NCBI GenBank assembly: GCA_004292955.1 | Contig: RDXX01000011.1 | Location: 171,336 to 235,335 of the forward strand | Reading direction: 5' to 3' | DNA from: Oscillatoriales cyanobacterium | Lineage (GTDB): Bacteria > Cyanobacteriota > Cyanobacteriia > Cyanobacteriales > Microcoleaceae | DNA length: 64,000 nt | Shown here: positions 17,257 to 25,378 of the stretch, one piece after another | Numbering within the stretch: position 1 is the first letter of the stretch | Layout: every line of letters starts with the position of its first letter | Program-made: the position numbers and the translations under genes | Notes under the pieces: model-generated | Databases searched by the model: none | Told to the model about the DNA's origin: nothing | What the model saw: the letters and a program-made list of their open reading frames with translations, nothing else

Positions 17257-17676
17257 CTACTTCTCGTGCCGCACTTCAACCACCGTGTGCACGTTCCCCC
17301 GCGGCAGAAAATCGCCCTTAATCGTCACTTCCAGCGGCGCGCAAGCTGCGACAAAATCATCTAAAATTTGATTGATCGATTCTTCGTGAGAAATGTAGCG
17401 ATCGCGATAACTGTTAACGTAGAGCTTCAGCGCCTTCAACTCGACCACCCGCTCGTCGGGCACGTAAGTAACGTGAATCGCCGCAAAATCGGGATAGCCT
17501 GAAAACGGACACTTGCAAGTAAACTCCGGCAAAGTAATGTTAATCGTATAGCGCCGCCCGACTCGCGGGTTCGGGAAAGTAATTAACTCTCCTTCCAAAA
17601 TCTCGCGTTCGCCGTATTTCATTTCCTCGGTACTTGACTTTTGCGACATACTTTGTGCAGTTGGGTGGTTGTTCAT
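17257..17676 (-). CDS. queF: NADPH-dependent 7-cyano-7-deazaguanine reductase QueF
   Basis: A 139-residue enzyme that reduces preQ0 to preQ1 in queuosine tRNA modification. The catalytic cysteine is in TCKCPFSGYPDFA, and the QueF signature is clear in VELKALKLYVNSYRD with the following HEESINQ. This is the short unimodular form. It is convergent with the DUF2283 gene. The ATG at 17676 is used; a later Met (MSQKSS) could also serve because the first ten residues are not conserved. No preQ1 riboswitch was recognised upstream. Confidence 0.95.
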   Translation of the reverse strand: MNNHPTAQSMSQKSSTEEMKYGEREILEGELITFPNPRVGRRYTINITLPEFTCKCPFSGYPDFAAIHVTYVPDERVVELKALKLYVNSYRDRYISHEESINQILDDFVAACAPLEVTIKGDFLPRGNVHTVVEVRHEK

Positions 17677-17821
17677 AGCGATCGACTGAAAACTTCTAAG
17701 ATTTAATTAAACTCACTCTCAAAATCTGTAACAAATATCTTGACGAATTGTGTTGCGATCGATCTAATTGCAAATACTCTCAGGCTAAACTTAAAAAAGT
17801 TCACCCTCGCCATCTACAATT

Positions 17822-18409
17822 ATGCAAAATACTACCTTATCTGACAATACGAACCCTGAAAACTCAAATAGTTACTCTGCATCGGTACCGATTTCCCTCT
17901 ATCGAGAAGTCACGGCGGAATTGCAAGCAGCCCAAGCAATGCTCGACTCCCTCAAAACCCACAACCAGCAATTAGTTCAACAAAATCAACAACTGCGGCG
18001 AGAAGTAGAAACAGTAGTTCAAGTATCCCAGCAGCTACAACAAGTAGTCAACTCGGCTCAGAACGTCACCCAGACTGGGATGCCTCAAATGCCCTCAGTC
18101 AAATTCAATTTCAGCGTTGAACCTGAACCTCCAGCACCTCCAATGCGGACTAGCTCTACCGTACCTCAACCACCTCAGAAAGTGGCTTTTCCCTTCCCTC
18201 TACCGGAGCCAACAGCCCCTCCCATGCCGGATACACTGCCAGAAAAATTATTTGCAGAGGTGCCGGAAACTCCTTACCGCATTCGATCTCAACCCAAAAA
18301 AGCCTCAGACTTAAGTGGATTGTGGTTGGCGATCGCCATTTTTCTGATTGTTATTGCTGCCTTCGGTGCAGGTTATTTAGTTGTTCGCCCTTTGTTAAAG
18401 GGAAAGTGA
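17822..18409 (+). CDS. Coiled-coil protein with C-terminal membrane anchor
   Basis: A 195-residue protein that I do not recognise. Residues 28-80 form a Gln-rich coiled coil (EVTAELQAAQAMLDSLKTH and heptads through VSQQLQQVV). A Pro-rich linker follows at about 95-150. A single transmembrane helix lies at about 167-187 (LWLAIAIFLIVIAAFGAGYL) with a short basic tail. This predicts a tail-anchored protein with a cytoplasmic coiled coil. It is divergent from queF, with about 145 bp between starts. Confidence 0.65.
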   Translation: MQNTTLSDNTNPENSNSYSASVPISLYREVTAELQAAQAMLDSLKTHNQQLVQQNQQLRREVETVVQVSQQLQQVVNSAQNVTQTGMPQMPSVKFNFSVEPEPPAPPMRTSSTVPQPPQKVAFPFPLPEPTAPPMPDTLPEKLFAEVPETPYRIRSQPKKASDLSGLWLAIAIFLIVIAAFGAGYLVVRPLLKGK

Positions 18410-18620
18410 CACTCCGCGTCCTAAACGCGTGGGGATTCTTGGTTCCGGCGTTGCTTAATCAGGGTATGAAAAAAAATAAGTTAAAAATCCCCAAGCTTTG
18501 TCGATAGTGGTTTCTATGACTGGCATATTTAGCCTTTCATACCGTAAATCAGCAACGCCACAAAAGATTTTGAAAGCCGCCCTAGAACGGCGGGACTTTA
18601 GACCCAATTCTTCGGTAAAT
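18405..18620. mobile_element. End-only remnant of an IS200/IS605-type element
   Basis: The left edge (TGACACTCCGCGTCCTAAAC, then GGGGATTC) resembles the right end of the TnpB element at 37842. The right edge (GAAAGCCGCCCTAGAACGGC, then GGGACTTTAGACCC) resembles that element's left end. No transposase lies between them; the interior is occupied by a second small element. It is a non-autonomous or decayed element downstream of the coiled-coil gene. Confidence 0.65.
18447..18559. mobile_element. MITE nested in the IS remnant
   Basis: A 113-bp element with roughly 25-bp imperfect inverted ends: GGCGTTGCTTAATCAGGGTA at the left and TACCGTAAATCAGCAACGCC at the right. It lies inside the IS200/IS605-type remnant and splits its two ends. 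Confidence 0.7.
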
Positions 18621-18702
18621 TTCAACAAGAATCCCACGGCTCGAACCGTGGGATTTTAACGAAAACCTAGCATAAAATATTCAAAGTTACGCTAATTGGC
18701 TA

Positions 18703-19125
18703 TCATCCTCTGGCTGCACTCGTTTCTACTAAACGAGGTGCATACTGCTCTTCACAAGCAGAACCTAGAATGCCCACCCCGGGCTCGAAACCGCGCGTGA
18801 ACTCAGTGAGTTTTACCTGTTTAGCTTCCAAAGCTGTCTGTAGCACCTTCATGGCTCGGTGAGGGTCGCCGGCTCCGCAGAAAAATAAGTCTGCTGCAAA
18901 ATAACCGTGTTCAGGCCAAGTATGGATTGCTATATGAGACTCTGCCAAAGTTGCAGTAGCCGTCACTCCGTGAGGACTAAACTGGTGTACGCACAAATCG
19001 ATGAGAGTAGCTCCTCCGGCTTCGATCGCATCGAGTATGGCGCGGCGGATACGTTCAGGATCGTTGAGGAGGTCTCCAGGAGACTCCCAAGCATCAGCGA
19101 CCAGATGGGTTCCCAATTGTTTCAT
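18703..19125 (-). CDS. speD: S-adenosylmethionine decarboxylase proenzyme
   Basis: A 140-residue proenzyme that self-cleaves to form a pyruvoyl cofactor and decarboxylates S-adenosylmethionine for polyamine synthesis. The cleavage and active-site segment LAESHIAIHTWPEHGY is clear: the Ser becomes the pyruvoyl group. FFCGAGDPHRAM contains the catalytic Cys, and LGTHLVADAW is the family N-terminus. I chose the ATG at 19125 (MKQLGTHLV); an upstream in-frame start at 19179 would add 18 unconserved residues. Two perfect palindromes lie upstream, between it and the pentapeptide gene. Confidence 0.93.
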   Translation of the reverse strand: MKQLGTHLVADAWESPGDLLNDPERIRRAILDAIEAGGATLIDLCVHQFSPHGVTATATLAESHIAIHTWPEHGYFAADLFFCGAGDPHRAMKVLQTALEAKQVKLTEFTRGFEPGVGILGSACEEQYAPRLVETSAARG

Positions 19126-19217
19126 TCTGCGGGGTTTTACCTCTAACTCACAATGTCTCAAACCTTTTGACAATAGCACGGATTCTAGAAATTTTCAAGT
19201 AAATTACCAAAAAAATT

Positions 19218-19257
19218 CCAAAAAATAGTTGCGAGGGCCCTCGCAACTATTTTTTGG
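19218..19257. repeat. Perfect 40-bp palindrome
   Basis: Every base from 19218 to 19257 pairs with no spacer; the centre is GCGAGGGCCCTCGC flanked by A and T runs. On either strand it would read as a stem followed by a T run, so it can act as a bidirectional terminator. It sits upstream of speD and downstream of the pentapeptide gene. Confidence 0.9.
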
Positions 19258-19278
19258 GGCGCTTTGTCGCCAGTCAAA

Positions 19279-19304
19279 CGCCGGTGCGAGATCTCGCACC
19301 GGCG
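19279..19304. repeat. Perfect 26-bp palindrome
   Basis: A second spacerless palindrome, CGCCGGTGCGAG mirrored around an AT centre, 21 bp from the 40-bp one. It has no T run and so is not a simple terminator. Confidence 0.9.
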
Positions 19305-19417
19305 AGTAGCGCGCCACTGCAAAAAAGCGACGTAACGTAAGTGAAGCTTTTGACTTCACGCGCGATCGATCGCTAGCCTGCTCCCAACTGACAATCAACA
19401 CGCTACCGGACATCCGA

Positions 19418-20479
19418 TCAATCGCGGCTGTGAGTAGCCCCATTCGGCAAAATAGCCCCGCTCAAAGCCGCTTGGTTCAAATTAGCAACATTCAAGCTAG
19501 CCCCAATCAAATTAGCCTCCGACAAATTAGTTCCTGTCAAATTTGCCCCTGTCAAAGAACTCAGCAGCAAACCCGCTCCCGACAAATTGGCGTGACTCAA
19601 ATTCGCTCCCCGCAAATCTGCTTCCAGCAAGCTAGCACCCGATAAATTTGCACCGCTCAAATCAGCTCCCCTGAGAGAAGCTTTGTTCAAATTCGCAGCC
19701 CTCAAATCAGCATTATGCAGAATCAAACCATTCAAATTAGCTTTACTCAAATTAGCGCCTTGCAAGTCAGCACCGCTCAAATTAGAACCATTTAAATTAG
19801 CTCCTTTCAAGTCAGCACCGCTCAAGTCAGCACCGCTCAAATTAGCAGCACAAATACAAGCCTCCCGCAGACTTGCTTCGCTCAAAATCGCCCCAACCAA
19901 ATTGACACCGCTGAGATTTCCGCGATTGAGATAAGCCCGAATTAGATTTGCACCGCTCAGGTTTGCTCCGTTCAAATCTACTTCGCTCATAATTGCTCTA
20001 GTCAGATTTGCTCTGCTTAAATCAACCCCACTCATAATTGCTCGGCTCAGCGTCGCCCCGCTCAAATTAGCCTCAATTAGTTTCGAGCCACTTAGCAAAC
20101 AAGCTCCGACTAAACTCGCTCCAGTCATCACAGCTTTGCTCAAGTCAGCGCGAGACAATATTGCTCCGCTGAGATTTGCTCCGCTAAAATCGGCTCCGAT
20201 CGCCACAGTTCCCGTTAAACTACAACTGCCTAGGTTCGCTTCAATTAATTTCGCCTTAGATAAATTAGCCCCGCTCAAGTCGGCACCATTTAAATTAGCT
20301 CCTATTAGTTTACTTCTAATTAAGTTGGCCCCTTTCAAATTAGTGCTGCTCAAATTAGTTCGACTGAGATTAGATTCAATCAAATGAGCGGCAATGAGGT
20401 TGGCTCCTCGAAAATCTCGTTCCCCGTTTCTATGTCTAGTTAAAAGTTCATCGGCACTTAAAAGCTCAGTGAAATTCAT
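19418..20479 (-). CDS. Pentapeptide-repeat protein
   Basis: A 353-residue protein composed almost wholly of A(D/N)LXX pentapeptide repeats (about 60 units such as ANLSG, ADLSG, ANLIG) after a 20-residue N-terminal cap (MNFTELLSADELLTRHRNGE). These fold into a right-handed quadrilateral beta-helix. No signal peptide or membrane segment is present, so it is probably cytosolic. Pentapeptide proteins have diverse roles, including DNA-gyrase protection and regulation; none can be assigned here. Confidence 0.9.
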   Translation of the reverse strand: MNFTELLSADELLTRHRNGERDFRGANLIAAHLIESNLSRTNLSSTNLKGANLIRSKLIGANLNGADLSGANLSKAKLIEANLGSCSLTGTVAIGADFSGANLSGAILSRADLSKAVMTGASLVGACLLSGSKLIEANLSGATLSRAIMSGVDLSRANLTRAIMSEVDLNGANLSGANLIRAYLNRGNLSGVNLVGAILSEASLREACICAANLSGADLSGADLKGANLNGSNLSGADLQGANLSKANLNGLILHNADLRAANLNKASLRGADLSGANLSGASLLEADLRGANLSHANLSGAGLLLSSLTGANLTGTNLSEANLIGASLNVANLNQAALSGAILPNGATHSRD

Positions 20480-21903
20480 AAAAAAATTGAGTGAGTTTCC
20501 TTAATTTCTCGATGTTCAATGTTGTCTGAAAGTTTGTATGCTCGTGTTTGCTAGTCAGTTCTTAAACCAATACTGCCGCAGTAATAATTATCAAAACTGG
20601 TTGATTTCTAGCATCACCCTGATAATTTACGTAGAACTCACGAAAAGCCACCCGGTTTTTCGTAAAAGTAGGGCTTGGCTAGGGGCATTTATGAAGAAAC
20701 CGAGTTTCTCGCTTCCGCCTGTAAGTCTTATGCTGCTAAGAGTTAGTTGCGGCTGATGTTAGTTGTTAATTGTTAGTTGTATTTATACTAACTGCTAATC
20801 ACTAACTATTAACTACTAACTATTTACAAAATATCGATAAATCGATAAGTTGTCGATCGCATATTTTTGGGGTTCTTGCTGGCGGCACCCGCGCCACATT
20901 CACAGCCCACAAATTGCTGGCACAGGGGAGCAAATCTATTCTATTAGTTCCCGAAAGAAATAAGGACTCGAAGCTTCAACTCCGAATATCTTTTAGTTTT
21001 TGCCTTCTTTCTTCGATCGCCCATGAAAGCAGAGCCCGGTCAGCTCAGCTAGTGTCACCTCCCCCCACTGTGCTCAATGCAGCGTGAAATCGAACAGGAA
21101 GGCTGTTTCGCTCGCCTGGCCGATCGAGTCCCAGGCGAAACCAGCAATAGGCTGCCATGGGCCTGAGATTTCGCCAAAAAAAGCGCCGCGAGCCGTTCCC
21201 GTACTCCCGCGCTGCTGTGCTTGTTGTTAATGTTTACTCGATCCATGAGCGCTTGCGCTTCTAATTAACAGAACGCCCGACACCAGACGCGCTCCCGGAC
21301 ATAAAAGCTGTTCCTGGGCTGGAAAAAATGCTTCGCTGAGGCATTCCCAGAAAAACTATATTCCTTTAGCCGGTCTTGCCTAAGGCAATTGGGCTGCTAC
21401 AGCCAACCAATGACCAGCCTAAGTCTTGCCCCAAGGCGACGACAATAATTATTCTAATAATTGCCGACCACCGCAGGCCGTACTCGGCGCGCGGGACTGG
21501 CTACTTCACCTGATATAATTTGCTGAAATTAGCCACCCCATAATTAAAGATAGTCGCTCTTTGACTAACGGGGCAATCTCTGCTGCAATTTTAGTCATCC
21601 AATTTGATAATACTCCAGGGTTTGCAACCCTTGCAGTAGTGAGTGTTACAGACTCACAAATCGCTGCGGATTTAGAGTGTAAAAATTTATAGAGCCGATC
21701 GACCAGCCGACCAAAGTCCAGCTCGCACTCTCAAAATTCAACTTTTGCTTGGTCGCTTTTTTGAGGTTTCCCGAACAAAACAAAAGCCGGCTTTCACAGA
21801 AAAAGCCGACTTTTGAGAGAATTTTACCCGCATTCGGCTAAACGCTGCGCCCTAAACAATCCGAGTGCGCCAGTGCGATCGTCCCAGCCGTCGGTAGAAA
21901 TAA
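20480..21903. other. 1.4-kb region without a convincing gene
   Basis: About 20640-20750 contains the AAACCGGGTTTCT repeat also seen near 13310 and 28340. From about 20870 to 21530 the sequence looks more GC-rich than nearby spacers and has several small stem-loops. A stop-free plus-strand stretch around 20873-20965 reads GVLAGGTRATFTAHKLLAQG, reminiscent of a Rossmann-type start, but it has no proper start codon. It may be a decayed gene or an unrecognised RNA. I found no tmRNA, RNase P or SRP RNA signatures. Confidence 0.4.
21782..21814. terminator. Bidirectional hairpin terminator
   Basis: AAAAGCCGGCTTT and AAAGCCGACTTTT form a 13-bp stem with one mismatch and a 7-base loop, with A and T runs at the stem ends. 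It is about 180 bp downstream of the minus-strand stress-protein gene, from which it is separated by a MITE. It is probably that gene's terminator. Confidence 0.55.
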
Positions 21904-21974
21904 TAGACATCTCCAATAATTATTGTGGAACAGGCATCTTGCCTGTTCCAGACTTGCTTTTTTGGAGAGATCTA
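21904..21974. mobile_element. MITE-like element, TAGAC family (71 bp)
   Basis: A 71-bp element with ends TAGACATCTCC/GGAGAGATCTA and an inner palindrome GGAACAGGCATCTTGCCTGTTCC. It has the same length and nearly the same sequence as the one at 48111-48181 in the geosmin operon. It lies 24 bp past the stop of the stress-protein gene. Confidence 0.75.
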
Positions 21975-21997
21975 ATACCCAAACAAAGTCTGAAGGA

Positions 21998-23206
21998 TCA
22001 AACCCGACGCTTGCCAGCAACGCCCTGATTGGGGTCGTAAATACCAGGCGTAGTATCAGCGCCGGGAGTGCCGGGAGTGCCGTAATCTGCCCGAGCGGTA
22101 TCCACGCTGGGAGAGTCGTAGGTGTTCCAATCCTGAATGCCTCCGCGGCTCAGAACAGCCCCAGCTTTAGCGACTTCTGCTTCGCTGCCGTCAACCAGTA
22201 CCAAGTAATCTCCCCTCGCCACTCGATCGTTATAAGCTCTGGCTTCCTCTTCAGGAATTCCCAAACCGACTAAAGCTCCGATCAAGCTACCCGCAGCCGC
22301 ACCCAAAGCAGTACCTGCTAGCGTAGTGGCGATCGCCGTAGCCGAGGCTCCAGCCAGCATAATCGGCCCGATACCCGGAATTGCCACCAAGCCGAGACCT
22401 ACCAACAAGCCAGTCAAACCGCCCAGGGTTCCGCCTGTGAGCGCACCCTTAGTCGCCCCTTCATCGGCCTTGTTGTCTGCGCTGTCGTGCACGTCAATGC
22501 CTGCGATATCCCCTTTAGAATCGCCATCCTTAGCAATGACCGAAACCCGATCCATGTCGAAACCCCCTGTTCTCAGTTCTCCCAGCGCGTGTTCAGTCTC
22601 GCGGCGAGTGGAAAACACGCCCACAGCGCGCTTGTGGCGACCCATCGATCTGCGGCCGGTGTCTGTAGGCACATCGTAAATGCCCCAATCCTGAATGCCC
22701 CGCACGCTCATAATTCCTTCGGCGGTGGCCAACTCAGCATCCGTTCCTTCTACGAATACCAAATATTCTCCGCGCGAGAGGCGATCGTTATAAACTTTAG
22801 CTTTGGCTTCGGGAACACCCAAACCCACCAAACCGCCGACCAAACCGCCCGCAGCAGCCCCGATCGCGCCTCCGACTACAGTATCAGCAAGCAGAGTGGC
22901 GATCGCGCCCCCCGCCATCACCGGGCCAACTCCCGGAATCGCCAGCGCCCCAATACTTCCGAGCAACCCAATCAAACCGCCCGTCACGACTCCCGCTGTC
23001 GCGCCAGCTTTCGCGCCGCCGCCCACTTTCTCGTCCGTACTCTTAGCAGCACTAGCGCCCGCAATTTCGCTGCGATCGAGATTTTCTCCAACTACCGAAA
23101 CCTGATTCATCGGAAACCCGGTACTTTGCAGTTCGAGCAAAGCTAGTTCCGTATCGCGGTAATTAGAAAACGATCCTACAGCCCGTTTGTGTTGACCTAA
23201 AGCCAT
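21998..23206 (-). CDS. Duplicated general-stress-like protein with glycine-zipper segments
   Basis: A 402-residue protein built from two similar halves (about 1-185 and 190-370). Each starts with a YflT/GSP17M-like ferredoxin-fold segment (HKRAVGSFSNYRDTELALLEL; HKRAVGVFSTRRETEHALGEL). Each continues into a Gly/Ala-rich hydrophobic region (GGLIGLLGSIGALAIPGVGP; GGLTGLLVGLGLVAIPGIGP) and closes with a short domain (YNDRLSRGEYLVFVEG; YNDRVARGDYLVLVDG). The Gly-rich parts look like paired membrane-inserting glycine zippers. Such proteins are linked to stress responses, but the function here is unknown. The tail (about 371-402) is Pro/Gly/Asp-rich and disordered. Confidence 0.75.
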   Translation of the reverse strand: MALGQHKRAVGSFSNYRDTELALLELQSTGFPMNQVSVVGENLDRSEIAGASAAKSTDEKVGGGAKAGATAGVVTGGLIGLLGSIGALAIPGVGPVMAGGAIATLLADTVVGGAIGAAAGGLVGGLVGLGVPEAKAKVYNDRLSRGEYLVFVEGTDAELATAEGIMSVRGIQDWGIYDVPTDTGRRSMGRHKRAVGVFSTRRETEHALGELRTGGFDMDRVSVIAKDGDSKGDIAGIDVHDSADNKADEGATKGALTGGTLGGLTGLLVGLGLVAIPGIGPIMLAGASATAIATTLAGTALGAAAGSLIGALVGLGIPEEEARAYNDRVARGDYLVLVDGSEAEVAKAGAVLSRGGIQDWNTYDSPSVDTARADYGTPGTPGADTTPGIYDPNQGVAGKRRV

Positions 23207-23522
23207 TTCTTTTCTCCTTCAAAAAATACTGTTTTTACACAACTACAGAATTTACGATCTGCTTGCTGCAATCAATCACATTTAGTCATTTTTCCCAACA
23301 TTTTTCATCGGTCGCTGGGAATAAACTCCGTCTCTATCTTTCGACCTGTTTTCTCTAATTATCAGGTCTTGGCAATCAGAAATTTGGAAGAAAAAATTGC
23401 GGGTATTAGGCGAGTTTTGAGTTTGACTTTAGAGTACCTGCTTAAACTCTATAAATTAAAACCCCGCTACCCGGAAGAGTCACCTAAGCGTTACGATCCG
23501 CTTTGAAAAAAATTTTATAATT

Positions 23523-23587
23523 CCCAACTTTCCTTCTTCCTTCTTCCTTCTTCCTTCTTCCTTCTTCCTTCTTCCTTCTTCCTTCTA
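23523..23587. repeat. CCTTCTT heptanucleotide tract
   Basis: About nine direct copies of CCTTCTT, ending just before the stop codon side of the BON-domain lipoprotein gene. The interval 23207-23592 has no gene. Confidence 0.9.
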
Positions 23588-23592
23588 ATTTA

Positions 23593-24072
23593 TTACTTGG
23601 TAGGCGATGCGGCGGGTGCAGCGGGGGCGACAACAGCCGTAACATTCACGCTTTTGACACCCTTAATTTCTTTAGCTAGCGGCTCTATTTTAGCTAAATC
23701 AGTTTGATTTGGAACTGTGCCACCTACGGTGACAGCCCCGTCTTTTGCGTCCACAGTTAGCTGACCTTTAGTAATGTTCACTTCTAACTTAGAACGAACT
23801 TCACTTTGCAGATCGCCATCGGCTCTGATGGCATCGCCACCAGTCACGTTGTTGCGCTGTTCTCTGGCTCTGATATCAGAATTTGCTTGGGCTTTGCGAA
23901 CATCGCTAGTTGCGTCGGACTGAGTTTTTTGAACATTCTCGGCTGGGGGCGGGCTCTTGACATTTTCTGTGGTAGAATTAGGAGCATCGGCGCTAGTTTT
24001 AGCCCCCTCAGTGCAAGCAGCAGCTCCAAATAATAGGAGACCGCTGATGAGAATTGGTGTTAGTTTATTCAT
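23593..24072 (-). CDS. BON-domain lipoprotein
   Basis: A 159-residue envelope protein. The N-terminus (MNKLTPILISGLLLFGAAAC) is a lipoprotein signal with Cys20 as lipidation site. A disordered Pro/Ser/Asn-rich linker runs to about residue 85. A BON domain follows (SEVRSKLEVNITKGQLTV, DGAVTVGGTVPNQTDLAKIE, IKGVKSVNVTAVV), a fold found in OsmY-like proteins and thought to bind phospholipid or membranes. The protein ends in an Ala/Pro-rich tail. It probably sits on the periplasmic side of a membrane; its exact role is unknown. Confidence 0.85.
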   Translation of the reverse strand: MNKLTPILISGLLLFGAAACTEGAKTSADAPNSTTENVKSPPPAENVQKTQSDATSDVRKAQANSDIRAREQRNNVTGGDAIRADGDLQSEVRSKLEVNITKGQLTVDAKDGAVTVGGTVPNQTDLAKIEPLAKEIKGVKSVNVTAVVAPAAPAASPTK

Positions 24073-24767
24073 AATATGTTAATACCCTCCGGGTAAGCTG
24101 TCGATGAGTGAGACTTCGTTGAGTGAGATTAAGCCACACAGAATTTTAGCTGCTGCTTTCTGCTCTCTAAAAAGCCTTATATCAAACATATATAATTGAG
24201 CAATCCGCTACATCGCTCTACAGGTGTAAAATTTACCTCTGTCTTTAGATAGAGTACAAAAAAGAAAATAAGGTCTTAGAGTATTTTAGATTTTAAATTT
24301 TAGATCCTAGATTCTAGATTTTAGATTATAAATTTTAGATTTTAGATTTTAGATTTTAGATTTCGGCGCGAGCGCTTGTCGGAGTGTCGAAGGATTTGCG
24401 ATTGGGGATGAGTTACTGAATATGGGTTTGAAGCTTCTAAGCCAGTTGCATTCTTTTTTCAAACTGGTATTAGATTAAATTTAACTTAATTATTCCGGGA
24501 CGCACTATTCATCATCAATCAGGTTGATTCCGAGATTTTTAGTTACCAAACCTAAAATTTTCAGAAACACCAAGTTGAAAAACGTAAGTTTTATTAATAG
24601 ATTCGATCGCCACTCAAAACTAATTTTTTCTGATTACCAATTACCAATTACCAATTACCAATTACCAATTACCAATTACCAATTACCAATTACCAATTAC
24701 CAATTACCAATTACCAATTACCAATTACCATGACCGATCGCTGACATCCGTTGCCGAACTTCCTGCT
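24073..24767. other. Repeat-rich intergenic region
   Basis: No gene. It contains a TTTTAGA heptamer tract at about 24283-24363 and an ATTACCA tract of about fourteen copies at 24633-24730. The short frame through the latter (24524-24733) is only translated repeat. Confidence 0.8.
24633..24730. repeat. ATTACCA heptanucleotide tract, about 14 copies
   Basis: A long uninterrupted tandem run of the same heptamer that precedes ccs1 at 15106. It lies just downstream of the minus-strand gene at 24768. Confidence 0.9.
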
Positions 24768-25313
24768 TCAATACAAACGAAAAGAGTCGAGAAATTTTTG
24801 AGCATTTTCTGGCTCTGGAGTAGTAGCAACCAGCCCGTAAACGCGCTTTTCGACCAAAAAAACTTGACCGACACCTATAGGTTCCTTGGGAGAAAGTGGC
24901 TGAAACTCAAACTCTTTTCCCGGGTAGCCGCCCAGGGAAATATCACGCACTTGCAGCAATTTAGCATTTGCAGCCACGACAAAAAAATCTACTGCATTAT
25001 TTAAAGTAATTTTGATATTCTTGTTGCTAGTCCGAAAATCTAGGTCAAAATATTGAAGTAAATAAGTTTCTTTGTTTTTTAAGATCGACCTGTATGTATG
25101 AGTGGTAATTTGAGTTGAAAAAGTTTCAGTATTAATTTTGGGATTTCCCGGCATATCGATCGCAAACTGACCAATTGCCGAGCAAAACGGCTGCCACTCC
25201 GGCTGAGGAAGTGGCGCCCGCAGCGGGGCTGCTTCAGCTTTTGCGGGACTGCCAAACTTGACGGCCGAAACAAGTAACGTAGCAGTAACTAGGATTATAT
25301 GCAGAAATTTCAT
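24768..25313 (-). CDS. Exported protein of unknown function
   Basis: A 181-residue protein with a clear signal peptide (MKFLHIILVTATLLVSAVKF, cleavage probably after AKA at about 27). The mature part (FAIDMPGNPKINTETFSTQI, then FFVVAANAKLLQVRDISLGG, YPGKEFEF, RVYGLVATTPE, FLDSFRL) has the alternating pattern of a PsbP-like or DUF1795-like beta fold, in which a small-molecule load is tested against a final SF helix. I cannot assign a function. It is divergent from the SLH-like gene, 65 bp away. Confidence 0.65.
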   Translation of the reverse strand: MKFLHIILVTATLLVSAVKFGSPAKAEAAPLRAPLPQPEWQPFCSAIGQFAIDMPGNPKINTETFSTQITTHTYRSILKNKETYLLQYFDLDFRTSNKNIKITLNNAVDFFVVAANAKLLQVRDISLGGYPGKEFEFQPLSPKEPIGVGQVFLVEKRVYGLVATTPEPENAQKFLDSFRLY

Positions 25314-25378
25314 TTGGGTAAAAATTATATTTGTCCGATCTGCGCTAGCCTAGAAATATATCCGCAAACGAGGGATTT

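Noticed and set aside
19430-20387. Several plus-strand frames across the pentapeptide gene
   Set aside because: They are antisense shadows created by the repeated codons of the minus-strand gene.
20870-21530. tmRNA, RNase P RNA or SRP RNA
   Set aside because: None of their conserved sequence blocks was found on either strand.
24524-24733. Frame encoding repeated PITNYQL
   Set aside because: It is only the ATTACCA heptamer tract read in frame, with no domain or independent start signal.
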